Shown: positions 1 through 7,914 of the stretch, one piece after another
Position numbering within the stretch: position 1 is the stretch's first letter
Layout: the number at the start of each line of letters is the position of its first letter
Assembly: GCA_003555385.1 (NCBI GenBank)
Contig: PWHO01000117.1
Span: 1 to 29,272, forward strand
DNA from: Bacteroidales bacterium
GTDB taxonomy: Bacteria > Bacteroidota > Bacteroidia > Bacteroidales > UBA7960
Direction of reading: 5' to 3'
Length of the DNA stretch: 29,272 bases
The notes under the pieces: generated by a model
What the model was told of the DNA's origin: nothing
What the model saw: the letters and a program-made list of their open reading frames with translations, nothing else
Database searches by the model: none
Position numbers and translations under genes: made by a program

Positions 1-35
1 GGTATATTTACACCCATCATCTATCGGTTAAGTCT

Positions 36-902
36 ATGAGACAATTAAAAATAGTCAAACAGGTTACCAACCGGGATACCGCGTCGCTTGATAAATATTT
101 ACAGGAAATTGCCAAAGTAGGACTAATCTCCGCTGAGGAGGAAGTCGAACTGGCAAAACGGATCAAACAAGGCGACAAAGCTGCATTGGAGAAGCTTACA
201 AAAGCCAACCTGCGCTTTGTCGTCTCTGTATCCAAACAATATCAGAACCAGGGATTAAGCCTGCCTGACCTGATCAATGAGGGTAACCTGGGGCTTATGA
301 AAGCCGCTGAACGCTTTGATGAAACAAGGGGGTTCAAGTTTATTTCTTACGCTGTTTGGTGGATCCGTCAATCCATCTTGCAGGCCCTGGCTGAACAGGC
401 ACGTATCGTGCGATTGCCGTTGAATAAAATAGGCATCATCAACAAGGTTAACAAAGCTTACAGCATCCTTGAGCAAAAACACGAACGGGAACCCGACCCC
501 GATGAGATCGCTGAAATGATTGACCTGACCTCCGAAGAAGTGCAGGATGCATTGAGGCACAGCGGACGGCATTTGTCTATGGATGCACCGATCCTGGACG
601 GTGAGGAATCAGACATGTATGAGGTACTGCATACTGACGAAGCAGGCAGTGCCCCGGAAAACAACTTACTGTATGATTCCCTGAGAAGTGAGATCGAACG
701 TACCGTGGCTACGCTGCAGGAAAGAGAAGGAGACGTGATCCGGCACTATTTCGGACTGAACGGAATGCAACCTCATACCCTTGAAGAAATTGGCGAAAAA
801 CTCAGTCTGACAAGGGAAAGGGCACGACAGATCAAAGAAAGAGGCCTCCGGCATTTAAAACATACCTCCAAGTGCAAAATCCTCAGAACCTATCTTGGCT
901 GA
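36..902 (+). CDS. RpoD-like sigma-70 factor, divergent second copy
   Basis: This 288-aa sigma-70 family protein directs RNA polymerase to promoters. It has regions 1.2, 2, 3 and 4 and no region 1.1, as is usual for Bacteroidota primary sigma factors. By eye its first 130 residues differ from the canonical rpoD at 15794-16660 at only 13 positions. Region 2.4 (YAVWWIRQSI, near residues 105-114) is intact. From residue 131 to about 230 the two proteins diverge strongly. In the region 4.2 recognition helix it reads RERARQIKERGLRHL where the canonical copy has RERVRQIKEKAIRRL. The Arg, Glu and Arg that contact the -33 element in the E. coli homologue are kept. Many synonymous differences suggest an old duplication under selection rather than a recent copy. 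rpe follows after 24 bp, so the two may be cotranscribed. Which promoters or conditions it serves is unknown. Confidence 0.93.
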   Translation: MRQLKIVKQVTNRDTASLDKYLQEIAKVGLISAEEEVELAKRIKQGDKAALEKLTKANLRFVVSVSKQYQNQGLSLPDLINEGNLGLMKAAERFDETRGFKFISYAVWWIRQSILQALAEQARIVRLPLNKIGIINKVNKAYSILEQKHEREPDPDEIAEMIDLTSEEVQDALRHSGRHLSMDAPILDGEESDMYEVLHTDEAGSAPENNLLYDSLRSEIERTVATLQEREGDVIRHYFGLNGMQPHTLEEIGEKLSLTRERARQIKERGLRHLKHTSKCKILRTYLG

Positions 903-926
903 TAGCAACCTGAAACTTTTCAGTAC

Positions 927-1580
927 ATGAAACACCTTGTAGCCCCTTCCTTACTGGCAGCCAATTTTCTTCGACTTGAAGAAGACTTACATACAGTGAA
1001 CCAGAGTAAGGCCGATCTTTTTCATGTGGATGTGATGGATGGTGATTTTGTCCCAAATATCTCTTTTGGGTTTTCCATTATCAGGCAAATCAAATCTGTC
1101 GCAGAAAAGCCCCTGGATGTACACCTGATGATCAGTAAGCCGGAAATGTACCTGGAAGATTTCAAATCCAGCGGAGCCGATTGGCTGAGCGTGCATTACG
1201 AAACATGCCCCCATTTGCACAGAACCATACAACAGATCAGGAAACTGGGTATGAAGCCCGGCGTGGTCATCAACCCGCATAACAATGTGGAGTTGCTCGC
1301 AGGCATCCTTCCTGAAGTGGACTACGTACTCCTGATGTCGGTGAACCCTGGGTACGGAGGTCAGCAATTCATTCCGTCAACCTATGAAAGAATACGAACC
1401 CTGGCCGGAATGAAAAAACAACTGAACCCGGAACTCCTTATCGAAGTAGACGGGGGTGTGGATGAAACCAATGCGAAAGCTTTGGTTGAAGCAGGGGCAG
1501 ACATTCTGGTCGCCGGAAGCAGTGTATTCAGATCTTCGCAGCCGGCAGAGGCCATCGCCCGCCTGAAAGATCCGTCCTGA
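927..1580 (+). CDS. rpe: Ribulose-phosphate 3-epimerase
   Basis: This 217-aa cytoplasmic enzyme interconverts D-ribulose 5-phosphate and D-xylulose 5-phosphate in the pentose phosphate pathway. It is a TIM barrel of normal family length. The metal-binding and catalytic residues are visible: H33 and D35 in HVDVMDGDFVPN, H66 in DVHLMI, and D175 in EVDGGV. The phosphate-loop region MSVNPGYGGQQF lies near residues 137-148. It starts 24 bp after the sigma factor and converges on the MFS gene, whose stop lies 27 bp away. The ATG at 927 gives the expected N-terminus (KHLVAPSLLAANF). Confidence 0.97.
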   Translation: MKHLVAPSLLAANFLRLEEDLHTVNQSKADLFHVDVMDGDFVPNISFGFSIIRQIKSVAEKPLDVHLMISKPEMYLEDFKSSGADWLSVHYETCPHLHRTIQQIRKLGMKPGVVINPHNNVELLAGILPEVDYVLLMSVNPGYGGQQFIPSTYERIRTLAGMKKQLNPELLIEVDGGVDETNAKALVEAGADILVAGSSVFRSSQPAEAIARLKDPS

Positions 1581-1607
1581 AACTTCCCCGGGGCAGCCAT
1601 TGAACCA

Positions 1608-2807
1608 TCAGCTTCCACCGGTGCTGATTCCTTGCTCATTCCAACAACCCGTTTTTTTGCTCCATGTGAGCACCCCTGCGATTATAAGCAAAATTCCCGC
1701 CACGAGAATAAAACTCTGGTAAAGCGACGTCATCATAACCAGGGGTTGCAATAAAATCGGGGAAAAAAACATTCCCATAAAAATACATGTATTCAGGTAG
1801 CCAACCAGTGTGCCCCTGATCTCAGCAGGGGCAAGGTTCACAAGCCAGAGATTCACATTGGCCATCTGCATGCCGAAACCAAGTCCGCAAACAAGAATCC
1901 CGAATACCATCAAACCATAAGAATCACTGACTCCAATGATGATATACCCCAGGGCCACCAGCAAATACACCAGGCTCATGATATAAGGGAAATCAAGCCT
2001 GCGACGGATACGGGCATAATTAAAGGCCATTGTAACCGCCGTAATATTCATGCTGGCAATGGCGATCCCGATCCGGGTATTCGTCACACCCTCCAGGCTG
2101 CTTAGCATAAAGGGCATCTGCACAGGGATCATATAAAACACCGCAAAAGAGAAAAACGCGATGGCGTACACCCAGAAAACCCGGGCAGGCACCATTCGCA
2201 AAAGTGTTTTGCCGGGAAGGGCAACTTTTCCCGCAGGTTTTACCCTGATCGGCTCATACACTGACACCAGGGCCATTGCCAGGATGATCAGTGAGACAGC
2301 ATAAATAAGAAAAGGATATCGCCAGTGGATATCAGCCAGTACCCCCCCGGCAGAAATGAACACCAGCCCGCCGGCGGAAGCAAATGCCGCCTGGTACCCC
2401 ATAACGGTACTGCGAAGGTTGCCCTCATAATAATCACCGATCAGCGTAACTATAGCCGTCATAAGGGCTCCGACAGACATACCAAGGAATGCCCTCCCCA
2501 CAAGGATCAGGTATATATTTGACAAATAAGCACCAGTTGTCCCCGCCACCGCGTACAGAACAAGGGAAAAAAAGAGCACATAGCGCCTTCCCGACCAATC
2601 AAGCAAGTAGCCGGCAACAGGAGCCAGCAGGGCAATAAACAGTGCAGGGAGGGTTAAAATCAGTTTACTCAGCAGTTCGGCATCAGGCAAATGGGAGAAG
2701 GCACGGCTGATCTCAGGAAGCGCAGGGGAAATAATTGCTCCGGCCATTACCGTCAGGGTGCTCCCCAGCAATAAGCTCGCACGTCTCAAACCTTCATAAG
2801 GCATCAT
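1608..2807 (-). CDS. MFS family transporter
   Basis: This 399-aa polytopic inner-membrane protein belongs to the major facilitator superfamily and has about 12 hydrophobic segments. The classic motif between TM2 and TM3 is recognisable in GYLLDWSGRRYVLF. The N-terminal part resembles drug:H+ antiporters (STLTVMAGAIISPALPEI), but the substrate cannot be read from the sequence. The reading frame is open further upstream to 2924. I place the start at the ATG at 2805-2807 because a GGAGGA ribosome binding site lies just before it and a TAnnTTTG box (2842-2849) lies inside the would-be extension. The extension also reads as non-membrane, low-plausibility sequence. The gene stands alone on the - strand, between convergent rpe and a divergent small gene. 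Confidence 0.9.
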   Translation of the reverse strand: MMPYEGLRRASLLLGSTLTVMAGAIISPALPEISRAFSHLPDAELLSKLILTLPALFIALLAPVAGYLLDWSGRRYVLFFSLVLYAVAGTTGAYLSNIYLILVGRAFLGMSVGALMTAIVTLIGDYYEGNLRSTVMGYQAAFASAGGLVFISAGGVLADIHWRYPFLIYAVSLIILAMALVSVYEPIRVKPAGKVALPGKTLLRMVPARVFWVYAIAFFSFAVFYMIPVQMPFMLSSLEGVTNTRIGIAIASMNITAVTMAFNYARIRRRLDFPYIMSLVYLLVALGYIIIGVSDSYGLMVFGILVCGLGFGMQMANVNLWLVNLAPAEIRGTLVGYLNTCIFMGMFFSPILLQPLVMMTSLYQSFILVAGILLIIAGVLTWSKKTGCWNEQGISTGGS

Positions 2808-2841
2808 GGCTGTTCCTCCAGTAAAAATATTATCCGTCCAG

Positions 2842-2849
2842 CAAATATA
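2842..2849 (-). promoter_or_regulatory. -7 promoter box (TATATTTG) for the MFS gene
   Basis: On the - strand the sequence reads TATATTTG, a full match to the Bacteroidota -7 consensus TAnnTTTG. It lies about 34 bp upstream of the MFS ATG, giving a leader of roughly 28 nt. No TTTG sits at the preferred 19-21 bp upstream spacing. It argues against the longer open frame that begins at 2924. Confidence 0.55.
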
Positions 2850-2963
2850 ACCGTTTTTCGGGTGAACAATTCGCCGGCAAATTTGTATATATAGGTGAAG
2901 ACACACAACTCCCCTTCGTGGCAAAATTTTAAAGCGCTGAAGGGGAAAAAAATTGCAAAGATT

Positions 2964-2995
2964 CTTATTTTTAATAAGTCTAAATAAAATTTATT
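2964..2995. repeat. Two adjacent AT-rich inverted repeats upstream of the small exported protein gene
   Basis: CTTATT-TTT-AATAAG (2964-2978) is followed by AATAAA-A-TTTATT (2983-2995). Both have perfect 6-bp arms. They sit just upstream of a TAACTTTA -7-like box at 2998-3005 and about 27-58 bp before the ATG at 3022. They could be an operator or an AT-rich promoter-activating stretch. AT-rich DNA makes such palindromes fairly easily, so function is uncertain. Confidence 0.35.
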
Positions 2996-3021
2996 ACTAA
3001 CTTTACAAAAAAATTAAAATT

Positions 3022-3324
3022 ATGAAAGCCAACATATTTTCACTCACATTAATTACGCTGGCACTGGCCGGTACAATTGGTTTTAACAACACCGCATCAG
3101 CAGAGAACCTGCTGAAATTTGAAACAGCAGACGGGGTCGTCTTTCAGTTGTATCAACACGAAACAGAAGAAATTGAAGACCCTCTTCCACCATATGTCCG
3201 CAGCCAGATCGGGACAAGCGAGACAACAGAGGTGATGCCGTGCTTTAACCTGTCATTCAAAGATTTCTTATTGCTTATCAGTAAACCTGAACAGGAAGAC
3301 CCTCTTCCCTTTGATCTTAGTTAA
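3022..3324 (+). CDS. Small exported protein of unknown function
   Basis: I do not recognise this 100-aa protein. Residues 1-27 look like a signal peptide: Lys at position 3, a hydrophobic core (IFSLTLITLALAGTIGF) and a likely cleavage after ASA. The predicted mature part is about 73 aa, acidic, and has a single Cys in VMPCFNLSF. There is no lipobox, so it is probably periplasmic or secreted rather than a lipoprotein. The pentapeptide EDPLP occurs twice, near residues 52-56 and 93-97, encoded by the same 14 bases (3175-3188 and 3296-3309). The gene has its own AT-rich promoter region and a strong terminator, so it is probably monocistronic. The frame is intact and uninterrupted. Function is unknown. 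Confidence 0.75.
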   Translation: MKANIFSLTLITLALAGTIGFNNTASAENLLKFETADGVVFQLYQHETEEIEDPLPPYVRSQIGTSETTEVMPCFNLSFKDFLLLISKPEQEDPLPFDLS

Positions 3325-3356
3325 CCGTTAATTTCCCTTTATTTATTCAGTCAGAG

Positions 3357-3392
3357 AATCCCGCCGCAGTATTTTACCGGCGGGATTTTTTG
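3357..3392 (+). terminator. Intrinsic terminator after the small exported protein gene
   Basis: AATCCCGCCG (3357-3366) pairs perfectly over 10 bp with CGGCGGGATT (3378-3387) across an 11-nt loop, and T residues follow to 3391. This is a strong rho-independent terminator on the + strand. It isolates the small gene from the PsiE-family gene downstream. Confidence 0.9.
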
Positions 3393-3426
3393 TGCACCCT
3401 GCCACGAAAAAAACATAAATAAATTG

Positions 3427-3434
3427 TAATTTCG
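3427..3434 (+). promoter_or_regulatory. Possible -7 box (TAATTTCG) for the PsiE-family gene
   Basis: TAATTTCG differs from TAnnTTTG at one position and lies about 47 bp before the ATG at 3481, just after the terminator at 3357-3392. No TTTG is seen at 19-21 bp upstream. The call is tentative. Confidence 0.35.
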
Positions 3435-3480
3435 CGACATTATCACGGCCCCAATGTTGAACCTTTTATAGATTATCTCC

Positions 3481-4155
3481 ATGCCCGATACAGACAGCAG
3501 CCCCCCCCGTCTGAGAAAAACAGTTCAGGTTATTGAACGGTATATCATCAAAACGCTGATCGGCCTGATGTCCATCCTGCTGATCGCTGCCACCGTTGAA
3601 TTGGGGTATGTACTGGTAAAATCCATTCTTCAAAGCGGGACGGATCACCTGATCATTGACCTGGATAACCTGATGCAGGTTTTTGGTGTATTCCTGCTGG
3701 TTGTCATCGGCATTGAGCTTCTTGATACCATCAAGGTGTACTTCAAAAAGAACGTCATTCATGTGGAGGTGGTCATGTTGGTAGCCATTATTGCCATTGC
3801 CCGGAAGATCATTGTCATGGACTTTGACACTTATGGGGGGGCGGAGATTATCGGAATTGCAGCCATCATGATTGCCCTGGCAGCGGGATATTACCTGATC
3901 AAGAAAACGGGAGGGACTAAATTTGTCCCCACAGAAGCAGAAGAAACAGAAGAAATTACCATTGAAGAAAAAGTAAACAGGGATGATAACAGTATTTTGG
4001 AAAGAAAGAAGGTGATTAAGAGGAAGAACGAAACAAACCCGTCTTATGACCATGGTCGTTTCGATGTTCCCCAGCCCCTGAAAGACCCAAGGCTATTAAA
4101 AAAACCTTACGCAGGGAAACACAAACCCGCGCCTTACAAAAAAGATTCCCCGTAA
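3481..4155 (+). CDS. PsiE-family inner-membrane protein
   Basis: This 224-aa integral membrane protein resembles the phosphate-starvation-inducible PsiE family. Four hydrophobic segments lie in roughly the first 140 residues, for example GLMSILLIAATVELGYVLV, VFGVFLLVVIGIELL, VVMLVAIIAIAR and IIGIAAIMIALAAGYYLI. The conserved-looking stretch IELLDTIKVYF is followed by HVEVVMLVAIIAIARKIIV. The biochemical role of the family is not known, and the name comes from expression in E. coli. After residue 140 there is a hydrophilic tail of about 80 residues: first acidic (EAEETEEITIEEK), then basic and proline-rich. This makes the protein longer than the membrane core alone. No pho-box was looked for or recognised. 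Confidence 0.82.
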   Translation: MPDTDSSPPRLRKTVQVIERYIIKTLIGLMSILLIAATVELGYVLVKSILQSGTDHLIIDLDNLMQVFGVFLLVVIGIELLDTIKVYFKKNVIHVEVVMLVAIIAIARKIIVMDFDTYGGAEIIGIAAIMIALAAGYYLIKKTGGTKFVPTEAEETEEITIEEKVNRDDNSILERKKVIKRKNETNPSYDHGRFDVPQPLKDPRLLKKPYAGKHKPAPYKKDSP

Positions 4156-4171
4156 TCTGACAATCTTTTCT

Positions 4172-4179
4172 TACTTTCG
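4172..4179 (+). promoter_or_regulatory. Possible -7 box (TACTTTCG) for pyrG
   Basis: TACTTTCG has one mismatch to TAnnTTTG and lies about 45 bp before the pyrG start. A T-run (TTTTTTTT, 4200-4207) follows in the leader without a clear hairpin before it. The call is tentative. Confidence 0.35.
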
Positions 4180-4223
4180 CAGGTTTAATCCCTTTAAGTT
4201 TTTTTTAGTAAAAGCGATCAGCC

Positions 4224-5843
4224 ATGGCTTCTTCGATCTCATCAACCAAATATATTTTTGTTACCGGAGGTGTCACCTCTTCGCTGGGTAAAGGAATTAT
4301 TTCCGCATCCCTGGCAAAACTCCTACAGGCAAGGGGCTACAGGGTAACCATACAGAAACTGGACCCATATATCAACATCGATCCCGGAACCCTGAACCCC
4401 TACGAACACGGAGAATGCTACGTAACTGAGGACGGGGCAGAAACAGACCTGGACCTGGGGCATTATGAACGTTTTCTGAACACACCAACCTCCCAGGCCA
4501 ACAATGTAACTACCGGCCGGATTTACCAGTCAGTAATCGAAAAAGAAAGACGCGGCGATTATCTCGGCGAAACGGTACAGGTAATCCCCCATATCACCGA
4601 CGAGATCAAATACCGCGTCAAGCTGCTGGGAGAAGAAAACAAGTACGACTTTGTGATTACAGAAATTGGCGGAACTGTCGGTGATATTGAATCCCTGCCT
4701 TATGTGGAAGCAATCAGGCAATTGCGATGGGAGATGGGCTCCAGGAGCCTTGTCATTCATCTGACACTTATTCCCTACCTGGCCGCGGCCAAAGAGTTAA
4801 AAACAAAACCCACCCAGCATTCAGTAAAAACCATGCTGGAATATGGTGTACAGCCTGATATCCTCGTATGTCGTACCGAAAAACCACTGAACGCAACCAT
4901 CCGCAACAAGATTGCACTGTTTTGTAACGTGGATGCAACCTCGGTAATCGAATCCATAGACACGAGCAGCATCTACAAGGTGCCTTTGCTCATGCGGGAA
5001 GAAAACCTTGATGCAGTGGCGCTTAAAAAAATGAAGATGTCGGTCCGGCCCGCACCAGATATCAGGTCATGGAAAGCATTTATCAAACGGCTTGAATCGC
5101 CCAGAACGAGCGTAGAAATTGGCCTGGTCGGCAAATATGTTGAGCTGATGGACGCCTATAAATCAATCATGGAGGCACTGATCCATGCCGGGACCAGAAA
5201 TAACTGCAGGGTCAACCTGCGTATGATCCACTCCCAGGAAATTGACAGCGACAATGTAACCGAAAAGCTGGCGGGCTTAAAAGGAGTGATTGTAGCTCCG
5301 GGATTCGGCAAGCGGGGTATCGAGGGAAAAATTACCACAATCAGGTATGTCCGGGAAAAGAAAATTCCTTTTTTGGGGATATGCCTTGGTATGCAATGTG
5401 CCACCATTGAGTTCGCCAGAAACGTAATGAACCTTCCGGAAGCCCACTCCACGGAGATGAACCCGGACACCCCGGATCCGATCATCGACATCATGGAGGA
5501 ACAAAAAAAAGTACACATCAAAGGCGGAACCATGCGCCTGGGGGCATATCCCTGCACGCTGAGCCCTGATTCACGGGCCATTAAAATCTATGGTACAAGT
5601 GAAATATCAGAACGCCACCGGCACAGGTATGAACTCAACAACAACTACCTTGACCGGCTGACAAAGCACGGCATACAGGCAACAGGAATCAATTCCGAAT
5701 CAGGCCTCGTGGAGATTGTGGAAATGCAGGATCATCCATGGTTTATGGGCGTACAGTTCCATCCTGAGTACAAAAGCACAGTGAACAGCCCGCACCCGCT
5801 CTTTATCGATTTCGTCCGGGCAGCTAAAACCATCACCCGCTAA
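4224..5843 (+). CDS. pyrG: CTP synthase
   Basis: This 539-aa cytoplasmic enzyme converts UTP, ATP and glutamine to CTP, the last step of CTP synthesis. The N-terminal amidoligase domain (about residues 8-275) carries the P-loop GGVTSSLGKG (15-24) and the conserved segment KLDPYINIDPGTLNPYEHGE. The C-terminal class I glutamine amidotransferase domain (about 295-537) has the nucleophile C387 in GICLGMQ and the His/Glu pair H513 and E515 in QFHPEY. Length is normal for the family. yidC follows after 113 bp with its own -7 box, a neighbour order seen in other Bacteroidota. Confidence 0.98.
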   Translation: MASSISSTKYIFVTGGVTSSLGKGIISASLAKLLQARGYRVTIQKLDPYINIDPGTLNPYEHGECYVTEDGAETDLDLGHYERFLNTPTSQANNVTTGRIYQSVIEKERRGDYLGETVQVIPHITDEIKYRVKLLGEENKYDFVITEIGGTVGDIESLPYVEAIRQLRWEMGSRSLVIHLTLIPYLAAAKELKTKPTQHSVKTMLEYGVQPDILVCRTEKPLNATIRNKIALFCNVDATSVIESIDTSSIYKVPLLMREENLDAVALKKMKMSVRPAPDIRSWKAFIKRLESPRTSVEIGLVGKYVELMDAYKSIMEALIHAGTRNNCRVNLRMIHSQEIDSDNVTEKLAGLKGVIVAPGFGKRGIEGKITTIRYVREKKIPFLGICLGMQCATIEFARNVMNLPEAHSTEMNPDTPDPIIDIMEEQKKVHIKGGTMRLGAYPCTLSPDSRAIKIYGTSEISERHRHRYELNNNYLDRLTKHGIQATGINSESGLVEIVEMQDHPWFMGVQFHPEYKSTVNSPHPLFIDFVRAAKTITR

Positions 5844-5890
5844 CTGCACAAGAGACAACCCCTTGACTGCTAAATTTATGCATTTTTACC

Positions 5891-5908
5891 ATGTCCGGCA
5901 AAGGACAT
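5891..5908. repeat. Inverted repeat ATGTCC-GGCAAA-GGACAT upstream of yidC
   Basis: The 6-bp arms ATGTCC (5891-5896) and GGACAT (5903-5908) flank a 6-nt loop, 15 bp before the yidC -7 box at 5924. It is not followed by a proper T-run (TTCCCC), so it makes a weak terminator for pyrG. It may instead be an operator overlapping the -33 zone, or chance. Confidence 0.3.
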
Positions 5909-5923
5909 TTCCCCTATTTAAAC

Positions 5924-5931
5924 TATATTTG
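5924..5931 (+). promoter_or_regulatory. -7 promoter box (TATATTTG) for yidC
   Basis: TATATTTG is a full match to TAnnTTTG, 26 bp before the yidC ATG, which predicts a leader of about 20 nt. No good TTTG lies at the -33 spacing. The likely transcription unit from here is yidC-purB-ABC exporter. Confidence 0.55.
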
Positions 5932-5956
5932 CACTCCAACAAAAAACAGGATCTAA

Positions 5957-7903
5957 ATGACCAGAGATAATATTTTCGGGTTAATACTGATTGCCGCTAT
6001 TTTAATCGGGTACAGCATCTGGATGGCACCATCGGAAGAAGAGCGCATGGAGGCCAGAAGGGTTCAGGACAGCATTGCTGCAGTACAGCGCGCCGAAGCA
6101 GAGGCACAGGCACGGATGGCAGAGGAGCCCGACACACTTCCCGAAGAACTAGCAGATATCCCTGAAGAGGTCGCTGCCGACCAGGAAGCCCTCGACTCTA
6201 TCAGAATGGTTGCCCAGCGAGAGCAAATGGGGCATTTTTCCGGGGCAGCCACAGGGGAAACGCATTACTATACAGTAGAGAATGATGTTTTCAGGTTCGA
6301 GATCAGCAAACAGGGCGGACATTTACACACTGTGGAGCTGAAGAACTATAAGACCTATGACCAGCGGCCCCTGCTTTTGCTGGACGGTGAGGAAGACAAG
6401 TTTACTTTCAACTTCTTTTCCGGAAACAGGAATATTACCACCGAGAACCTTTATTTTACCCCATACCTGAATGGACGGCCATTTACAGGAGACCCGGACG
6501 CCCCCGTTACCGGAGACGGACCGATGACCTTTTCCATGCGGGCGTACAGCGATTTCCATACCCCTGAAAACCCCAGTTATATAGAATTGAGCTACGGGCT
6601 CTCAGAGGGTGAATACATGATCGATTTCAATGTGCAGTTTGTGGGCACCCGGGAAGCGATCGCAGCAAACACTACCTTTATCAACCTGGACTGGCAGGCC
6701 AGGTTACCCAGGCTGGAAAAAAACAGGGACAACGAACAGAACAACACCACCATTTATTATAAATATACCAACGATGAAGTATCGCGGATCAGGCCAACCC
6801 GTGACGACGAAGAAAGACTGAGCACAAGCGTCAGGTGGATCTCTTTCAAGCAACAGTTTTTCTCTTCGGTACTGATATCCGAAGAAGGATTTGCCAACGC
6901 AGATATCGCCTCGGAATCACTGGGTGAAGAGGAAGAGGACTACCTGAAGAATATGTCGGCCTCTATCAATATTGATTATGATGGCCGCACAGACAACTCC
7001 TATAATATGCGGTGGTACCTCGGACCCAACAGCTACCGTCAACTCACCACTTATGACCTTGAGCTGGAAAGACAGATCCCTCTTGGATGGGGCTTCTTTT
7101 TGACCTCATGGATCAACCGCTATGCCGTCATCCCGGTATTTAATTTTCTGGACAGTTTTCAGCTGAATTACGGGATTGTCATCCTGATACTGACCGTATT
7201 ACTGAAACTTGTCCTGCTTCCCGTCGCATTCAAGACATACCTGTCGCAGGCGAAAATGCGGTTGCTTAAACCGGATATCGATGAGCTGGGCAAGAAATTC
7301 CCGAAGAAGGAAGATGCCATGAAGAAGCAGCAGGCCACCATGAGCCTGTACAAAAAAGCGGGTGTCAACCCCATGTCGGGTTGTATCCCGATGCTGCTGC
7401 AGCTTCCCATCCTGATCGCCCTGTTTCGTTTCTTCCCGGCTTCCATTGAATTAAGGCAGGAAGCTTTCCTTTGGGCCGACGACTTGTCATCGTATGACTC
7501 AATTCTTAGTCTTCCGTTTACCATTCCCTTTTACGGAGACCACGTAAGCCTGTTTACACTGCTTATGGCGGGATCCATGATCATTTACACCCATATGAAC
7601 TCGCAAATGATGAGTTCAGGGAACCAGATGCCGGGAATGAAAACCATGATGTATTTTATGCCTGTTATGCTGTTGGGCATATTCAATAACTTCGCCTCAG
7701 GGCTCAGCTACTATTACTTCCTGGCCAATGTCATCACGTTCGGACAAATGTTCTTATTCCGATATTTCATTGATGAGGATGCTTTAAGATCCAAAATGGA
7801 AGCCAATAAGAAAAAGCCGGTTAAAAAATCCAAATGGCAGCAGCGCATGGAAAATTTGGCTAAGCAGCAGGAAGAACAGAAAAAGAAAAAACGTAAAAAA
7901 TAA
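5957..7903 (+). CDS. yidC: Membrane protein insertase YidC
   Basis: This 648-aa inner-membrane insertase and chaperone (YidC/Oxa1/Alb3 family) works alone or with SecYEG. An N-terminal TM helix (about residues 4-22, IFGLILIAAILIGYSIW) is followed by an acidic, coiled-coil-prone linker (about 26-80). A large periplasmic beta domain spans roughly 95-370. The Oxa1-like five-TM core lies at about 375-610, starting around GWGFFLTSWINRYAVIPVFNFL. A positively charged cytoplasmic hairpin between the first core helices (LKPDIDELGKKFPKKEDAM) and the GCIPMLLQLPILIALF segment are typical. The C-terminus is very Lys-rich (from about 620), as in Bacteroidota homologues, and may contact ribosomes. purB starts 11 bp later. 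Confidence 0.97.
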   Translation: MTRDNIFGLILIAAILIGYSIWMAPSEEERMEARRVQDSIAAVQRAEAEAQARMAEEPDTLPEELADIPEEVAADQEALDSIRMVAQREQMGHFSGAATGETHYYTVENDVFRFEISKQGGHLHTVELKNYKTYDQRPLLLLDGEEDKFTFNFFSGNRNITTENLYFTPYLNGRPFTGDPDAPVTGDGPMTFSMRAYSDFHTPENPSYIELSYGLSEGEYMIDFNVQFVGTREAIAANTTFINLDWQARLPRLEKNRDNEQNNTTIYYKYTNDEVSRIRPTRDDEERLSTSVRWISFKQQFFSSVLISEEGFANADIASESLGEEEEDYLKNMSASINIDYDGRTDNSYNMRWYLGPNSYRQLTTYDLELERQIPLGWGFFLTSWINRYAVIPVFNFLDSFQLNYGIVILILTVLLKLVLLPVAFKTYLSQAKMRLLKPDIDELGKKFPKKEDAMKKQQATMSLYKKAGVNPMSGCIPMLLQLPILIALFRFFPASIELRQEAFLWADDLSSYDSILSLPFTIPFYGDHVSLFTLLMAGSMIIYTHMNSQMMSSGNQMPGMKTMMYFMPVMLLGIFNNFASGLSYYYFLANVITFGQMFLFRYFIDEDALRSKMEANKKKPVKKSKWQQRMENLAKQQEEQKKKKRKK

Positions 7904-7914
7904 GGATCGCTCTT

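Noticed and set aside
3..10. TATATTTA as a promoter for the first sigma gene
   Set aside because: It differs from TAnnTTTG at the last base, and the upstream -33 area is outside the window, so it cannot be judged.
2808..2924. In-frame N-terminal extension of the MFS transporter to 2924
   Set aside because: A GGAGGA site precedes the ATG at 2805-2807, and a TAnnTTTG box lies inside the extension. The extra residues do not resemble an MFS N-terminus.
3466..4053. 195-codon - strand open frame opposite the PsiE-family gene
   Set aside because: The + strand frame has clear TM segments and a family pattern. The opposite frame is His/Asn/Gln-rich shadow sequence.
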